From NCBI GenBank assembly GCA_905221615.1, contig CAJNDT010001247.1:751827-815826 (forward strand): DNA of 64,000 nucleotides, given 5' to 3'. The notes under the pieces were generated by a model. It was not told the origin of the DNA. It ran no database searches and saw only the letters and a list, made by a program, of their open reading frames with translations. Positions 60,701 through 64,000 of this stretch are shown here, piece after piece. Each line of letters starts with the position of its first letter. Position 1 is the stretch's first letter. The position numbers and the translations under genes were made by a program. Source of the DNA: Symbiodinium sp. CCMP2592. Taxonomy: Eukaryota > Sar > Dinophyceae > Suessiales > Symbiodiniaceae.

Positions 60701-63700
60701 GTATCTCCGAAGCTCGAAACAACCCCAATGTAGTCCAGCTCCCATCTTCCTCCAAATCCTCAGCAACGCGACTTCTCAAGACCATATTCAGGTACTTTGT
60801 CAAATGGGGCCTTCTTTTTCCTGCTTTGGTGACGCCTCTCATCCCACCATAGACATAGGCTCCCAAGATCATGGAAGTTGTTTGATCACCTCGTACTGTT
60901 GTTTTCATATGCTTGTTGAGGGTTAGGTTCTCGAGTACTTCAGCACACGACACCAAGTCAAACTTTCCCATCTCGTAGTACAACTTGGCCTTCTGTTCCT
61001 CCTTTTCGACCATCGACTTCATTCTCCATCCACTGACCCTATGCTTCTTCTCCTCGGTTGGCGCGCGCAGCTCCCTCACTTCCGGCGGTGACTGCTTCAA
61101 CCGTAGTCGATGATCAGCTTCAGGTAGGTCAACTATTGGCTTTTCCCCAGGCGCAAACACACCTCTACCATCATCTTCTTCAGCTAGTACTTCTCGAGGA
61201 TTAACCACACCCATTCTGAGATTAAGGGTCTCCGTCAACACTCCGGTAGGACGTAGAACCACAGCTCCCCCTTTTATGGTGTCCGACATTCCCAAGTACT
61301 TTCCCTCCTCCCAACGGTCCGTGAGGTCATACTTCTTGTTGTTCCCGAACACCTTCCTCCGGATCATGACCTTAGACCCAAACGGTAGTAGGAGGGGTTT
61401 GCTAATGCCCAGCCGATCATGTATTCGACGATTTGCAGCATGTTGCATAGCTAAGGTCCAGTACTTCACATGAACACCAGCCTCTGCCAACAACACCTTT
61501 GCCCTCGTCTTGAACCATCGAACTCCCCTCTCAGCAGCACCATTAGTTTGGGGTACCAGTGCTTCACTCCTTGTGTGGTAGATGTCGTGTTCAAGTAGCC
61601 ATCGATGAAGTCCTCGGGATGCAAACTCAGAGCCACGATCCGTATGAAGCCTTGCCACCGGAAAACCCAACAGCTTAAGCCTCAGCACCGCCTCCTGGAT
61701 GGCCAACATCGCGTCTCCTCCTCGTTTGGACCTCACTGGGTACACCATGTAGATTGTCTCCATCTCCACGGGTTTGACCAAGTCACCGATCAACTTTTCC
61801 CATTGTTCTTCATCCCGTTGTAACACCATTTCATCTTCCGGGACTTCTGCCGAGGATATTCTGAATCTTGTAGTTCCCGTCCATTCCCTCGACAACTTTC
61901 TAGCACCCGACTTGTACCCATGCCAATCCGAAGTTTCGGTTTCCACTCCACCTCCAACATACGTCACATCCGTGATCCTTGTCTCCTCCAGCTTGGCAGG
62001 GTGAACGGGGCATCCGGAAGCAGCTATAGGTCTGAACAGACTCCTTCTCGGTACTTCATGGTGACGAATAAGGACCCCTGCTGTCTCCCTAAACTCCCAC
62101 CAATCCTCCTTGTGACGATCACTTTTGGGTCGGGCTGCACGAACACATACTTCATCTCCTTCACCTTCTGAAACCATAGCCTCTTCTTGAAGGTCTCCCT
62201 CGTCTGGTAGCGAAGGTTCATATTCCGCCAGCTCATCTTCAAGACCAGCATTGTCCGGCTCTTCTTGCTCTTGCGTAGTGCCGTCCTTCACATCCAGGTC
62301 CCACCCGTCAAGCTCCTCCTCATTGACTGGTTCGTCTTCTGGACATAGTCGTTGTTTTGGGTACTGGTACGTAAACACCAAAGCGTACTTTTCTGACTTC
62401 GGCCCTGCCACCCGCACCGGTCCCAAAGTATCCGCACTCAACACATAGCAATCTCGATGAAGGCATTTTCGGTGGGGCCGACCCGTAGCATTATGGATGC
62501 ATTGCAAACAATCAGGTCTATGAGGTACATGGTCGTTAGCCAGGTGCCGTTCCCAAGCCTTTCTGTCCACCGCCTTGAGCGCCTTGACCATGCGAGGGTA
62601 CCAGCCTGGTCTCTGCTTCCATCGTTTCCATCCCCTGACCATCACATGCATCATCATCGGGGCCCACGTTGATCTTGATCCCCACGTGGCCTCCTCCTTT
62701 CGTTCATCCCGTACTCCGCGAAGTTCTCCGATGTCCATGTTGGTAACCATGACCGTAGGCCGTCTATGAGGATGCCCAAGCCCTCCTTGCTCAAAGTACA
62801 TGTCCTCCATCATCGCCTCCACAGTCCAACGCTTGAACCATTCACGCTGAAAGGCTCTGGCACTTTGGTCCTCTTCCACCTCCGAAGAACCCCACAATGC
62901 CACTGCCACACCGTCGTTCGGGATGTCCATAGCTCTGCAAAGCGCTCTGCGACCTGCTTTGGCCACCTCCGTCACTGCCATCAACCGCAACAGCAACTCA
63001 TCTGCATGCGTGTTTGGGGTGTTAGCCATGACGCATGCCACTCTTCCCGTACGTGCGCCCCACAACATCAGCATGAAAATCCCCTTCGCCTCCTTCAACA
63101 CATCAAGCTCCGAGTTTCTCAGCACATCCACATCCAGGACGACAGTATTGTTGGAGTCCAGCACCTTAGAGATTTTGTCCCCTTGGGTCTTCCTCCCACT
63201 AAAGAACTTGATCACCCAGTCCTTTTGCATCATTCTTTTCCTCATACGACGATTGTACCCAAGATGCTTCATGAGCTCCCAAGCGTCGTCCTCAGAAGTG
63301 GGGATATCCATGAAAACTTTAACCAGATCTTCCCGAGGAACATTGAGCAACCAAGGCATAGAGACCAAAGTACGAAAGCCATCTTCGAACTTCCCCGACT
63401 TGACATACTCATCCATACTGGTTTCCCATTGCTCACTGCCTTGAATGCATTGCGCCCTCAACATAGCCATCCTTGTGATCTCGGCCTTTTCCCTCAACTG
63501 AGCAACCTTCTCTTCCTCCAGTTTGGCAATGAGCTCCAGCGCTGTCGCCTCATTCACTTCCGGACACCCCGAAGTTACCCTCAAGGTCAGCTCCCTCCCT
63601 TCCGGCGACCGCAGCACACATCTTCTCTTGGTCCACAGCAGCTCATATCCCAGAACAGAAACCAAGCTTCCGACCGGCAGAATGGTCTGGGACTTGGGCA

Positions 63701-64000
63701 ACGAAGGTTCCGTCAGCAGGGTCCCAGCTTCGGTCTGCCTCATCTTGGTGACCCCATCGCCCGCCGTCACAACATCCACTTCATTCGAGGACTTCCATTC
63801 TGGGTCCGTTGCCTGCCGTAGAGGATGTGTTGCTCCTGAGTCCACAAGCGCCATCCTAGACTCCATTTCTTTCACCGCCTTTTTCAGCATCTTCATCGAT
63901 GGCATACTCCCGGACACAGACGCTGAGTTTTGCTCCGCCATCATCTTGAGGATCTGCGTCGCGCTTCTGAGGAACTCTTCACTGTTCGGTGGACCGGTAG
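57732..64000 (-). CDS. Copia polyprotein, N-terminus beyond window
   Basis: Encodes the enzymes for reverse transcription and integration. Numbered from the first in-window Met (63,944); the frame stays open to the edge, so this Met is probably internal and Gag lies upstream. Aspartic protease: DSGAT at 35-39. Integrase: zinc-binding H467/H472 (or H475)-C479-C482, then D505, D769 and E805. D769 to E805 has the standard 35-residue spacing, but D505 to D769 is about 263 residues because of an insert with an acidic stretch (535-600). A 2OG-Fe(II)-oxygenase-like domain at about 1025-1180 has H1084-x-D1086, H1158 and R1167. Reverse transcriptase: D1421 in DISNAF and YVDD at 1522-1525. RNase H: D1697, E1736, D1770, H1789, then KADLGTK. 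The C-terminus has two hydrophobic segments (about 1860-1876, 1890-1910), a charged helix (1918-1950) and H2031/C2036/C2052/C2055. No frameshift or stop. Confidence 0.93.
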   Translation of the reverse strand, partial: TGPPNSEEFLRSATQILKMMAEQNSASVSGSMPSMKMLKKAVKEMESRMALVDSGATHPLRQATDPEWKSSNEVDVVTAGDGVTKMRQTEAGTLLTEPSLPKSQTILPVGSLVSVLGYELLWTKRRCVLRSPEGRELTLRVTSGCPEVNEATALELIAKLEEEKVAQLREKAEITRMAMLRAQCIQGSEQWETSMDEYVKSGKFEDGFRTLVSMPWLLNVPREDLVKVFMDIPTSEDDAWELMKHLGYNRRMRKRMMQKDWVIKFFSGRKTQGDKISKVLDSNNTVVLDVDVLRNSELDVLKEAKGIFMLMLWGARTGRVACVMANTPNTHADELLLRLMAVTEVAKAGRRALCRAMDIPNDGVAVALWGSSEVEEDQSARAFQREWFKRWTVEAMMEDMYFEQGGLGHPHRRPTVMVTNMDIGELRGVRDERKEEATWGSRSTWAPMMMHVMVRGWKRWKQRPGWYPRMVKALKAVDRKAWERHLANDHVPHRPDCLQCIHNATGRPHRKCLHRDCYVLSADTLGPVRVAGPKSEKYALVFTYQYPKQRLCPEDEPVNEEELDGWDLDVKDGTTQEQEEPDNAGLEDELAEYEPSLPDEGDLQEEAMVSEGEGDEVCVRAARPKSDRHKEDWWEFRETAGVLIRHHEVPRRSLFRPIAASGCPVHPAKLEETRITDVTYVGGGVETETSDWHGYKSGARKLSREWTGTTRFRISSAEVPEDEMVLQRDEEQWEKLIGDLVKPVEMETIYMVYPVRSKRGGDAMLAIQEAVLRLKLLGFPVARLHTDRGSEFASRGLHRWLLEHDIYHTRSEALVPQTNGAAERGVRWFKTRAKVLLAEAGVHVKYWTLAMQHAANRRIHDRLGISKPLLLPFGSKVMIRRKVFGNNKKYDLTDRWEEGKYLGMSDTIKGGAVVLRPTGVLTETLNLRMGVVNPREVLAEEDDGRGVFAPGEKPIVDLPEADHRLRLKQSPPEVRELRAPTEEKKHRVSGWRMKSMVEKEEQKAKLYYEMGKFDLVSCAEVLENLTLNKHMKTTVRGDQTTSMILGAYVYGGMRGVTKAGKRRPHLTKYLNMVLRSRVAEDLEEDGSWTTLGLFRASEIPPHRDLRNQAGSWNYVMEIGGKPRGGLWVSSEGKEEKFRGGDQREVLVRELPDGKKVEGTMVGIGGKVVAFNPKEFHAYLHEEPDRWMVVGFTPLGVPTLPPTATSLLARCGFPLDGTGVERCYENDDVEWPCTSSSESEVEGLEKSARVLRCALEQEDQEEHNLHRSMIEERMEWYDALLRERDRRNVRRVAKISPGAAGDYEVERLLQELDGELQVVHNVSLPEVRKHLDKWKAAILKEVEALISSGAVRRLNPEQARELRAQGMQVMPGKAVFTVKPPSDSSTGSKERYRRKCRIVACGNYLPAGNDNVFASGTSADGLRLAVAFGVLRKWAAGSTDISNAFTLAPLPEDKLLGLSPPSVVVAAGGASIGETWGIQKVLYGVREAPRWWSCFRNQRLASARIPMGEKFIVLECLETEENLWRVLYEGEEGIEGILLVYVDDLLMLSQVAIIEALYAWLIKEWKCSALEWMHEDYIRFLGVELRKLGEGIHVSQTGYIRDLLRQHGVEEKPGSLTVPCAREWLQDDDSDDDPPVPEESTVRLAQKATGEILWLSTRSRPELAHPVACMASKATKQPLRALEISKRVLNYLARTAEFGLHYVHDQEESLLTTFSDASFAPGGGRSFGCIMTQLGGMPVSWRASKQPVITLSVAEAELYEGVSAVQLGLGVGAMLKELGMEPVLHLKIDNTAAQGLASESPGSWKTRHLRLRARFLRQEVAAQRLLISHVPGTLQKADLGTKSFDVPKFRTLLELWRIVPYASGSVAASVKSLKKMTNGGVLLFITVCFMMVQGARGASKEDLALDGSMEFYAVVMLCGLACVVIWEAIKQISGYVQRTCRSWERKRKKLERLKEKAEVAVKEEIRRQGREQHPRTPLGRDEWETEVTRTPPRLSTPMRTSMASSSTRMNDVMNVNVGTQTDPWPGMIDPRRLVAYEGPFFITQNGDRVHTVEGCHGQRNATRLPKTYRLCNYCDRDRPLFQVMPPIGR
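57735..58397 (-). other. C-terminal membrane/coiled-coil/zinc-ribbon extension
   Basis: About 220 residues after RNase H, where standard Copia elements stop. Two membrane segments are separated by a short polar loop. Then comes a Lys/Glu/Arg-rich helix, a Ser/Thr/Pro-rich linker, and a motif with H2031, C2036-H2037 and C2052-x2-C2055. That motif resembles the small Cys/His ribbon often seen at the end of bacterial nucleases and competence proteins. Its position is that of an env-like region, but no signal for secretion is visible. Confidence 0.6.
60405..60872 (-). other. 2OG-Fe(II) dioxygenase-like domain inside the polyprotein
   Basis: Residues about 1025-1180. HRD (1084-1086) gives the H-x-D metal pair. 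GKVVAFNPKEFHAY gives the distal His (1158), and R1167 nine residues later suits the 2-oxoglutarate carboxylate contact. Then WMVVGFTPLG forms the last strand. This His-Asp...His...Arg order and spacing (72 residues from D to H) matches the double-stranded beta-helix oxygenases (AlkB, prolyl hydroxylase, TET/JBP superfamily). Which subfamily, and whether it acts on DNA, RNA or protein, cannot be told. Confidence 0.65.

Larger units (their letters stand above)
57454..64000 (-). mobile_element. Copia (Ty1-type) LTR retrotransposon, 3' part
   Basis: The order protease, integrase, reverse transcriptase, RNase H is diagnostic of Copia. The 3' LTR, polypurine tract and most of the polyprotein are in the window. 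Gag, primer-binding site and 5' LTR are beyond the right edge. The frame is unbroken and all catalytic residues are present, so the copy is probably young (inference). It lies in a TTTAGGG tract. Confidence 0.92.

Noticed and set aside
62766-63821. 351-residue plus-strand frame opposite the Copia integrase region
   Set aside because: Antisense shadow of a long GC-biased coding region, with no recognisable domain.

Overview
The window reads as nuclear DNA of a dinoflagellate, most likely a Symbiodiniaceae-like alga (inference). The first reason is a Copia (Ty1-type) retrotransposon at the right end with the extra domains I associate with dinoflagellate Copia elements. The second is that plant/dinoflagellate-type telomere heptamers (TTTAGGG/CCCTAAA) are scattered through the whole window in both orientations. 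There are no operons, ribosome-binding sites, tRNA or rRNA genes, and no bacterial-style gene packing.

Positions 1-57,400 hold almost no recognisable genes. They are a dense mosaic of short fold-back (MITE-like) elements, mostly 95-140 bp, interleaved with degenerate telomere-like tracts. I sorted the fold-backs by terminal sequence into families A-X. Most families recur three to fourteen times; P, Q, R, S and X have only two or so copies. Several families have visible target-site duplications: 4 bp for K and C, about 8 bp for I. Elements are nested in one another, and telomere heptamers or a second short cassette (J) are inserted inside them. Empty and filled copies can therefore be compared within this one sequence. 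Simple repeats stand out: a 63-bp minisatellite at 31.1-31.8 kb, GTA/GCA trinucleotide blocks at 48.9-50.2 kb, an AGGGC array at 56.9-57.2 kb, and several TA-rich tracts.

At 33.54-34.25 kb lies a probable processed retrocopy on the minus strand. It has a 10-nt A tail and 13-bp flanking direct repeats, and carries an unrecognised reading frame of about 166 residues.

From 57,454 to the right edge is the 3' part of a Copia element on the minus strand: a 264-bp LTR starting inside a TTTAGGG tract, a polypurine tract touching the stop codon, and an unbroken polyprotein of more than 2,070 residues that runs off the window. It keeps the protease, integrase, reverse transcriptase and RNase H active-site residues. 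It also has two unusual modules: a probable 2-oxoglutarate/Fe(II) dioxygenase-like domain between integrase and reverse transcriptase, and a C-terminal tail with two membrane segments, a charged helix and a Cys/His zinc-ribbon-like motif. Gag, the primer-binding site and the 5' LTR lie outside the window.
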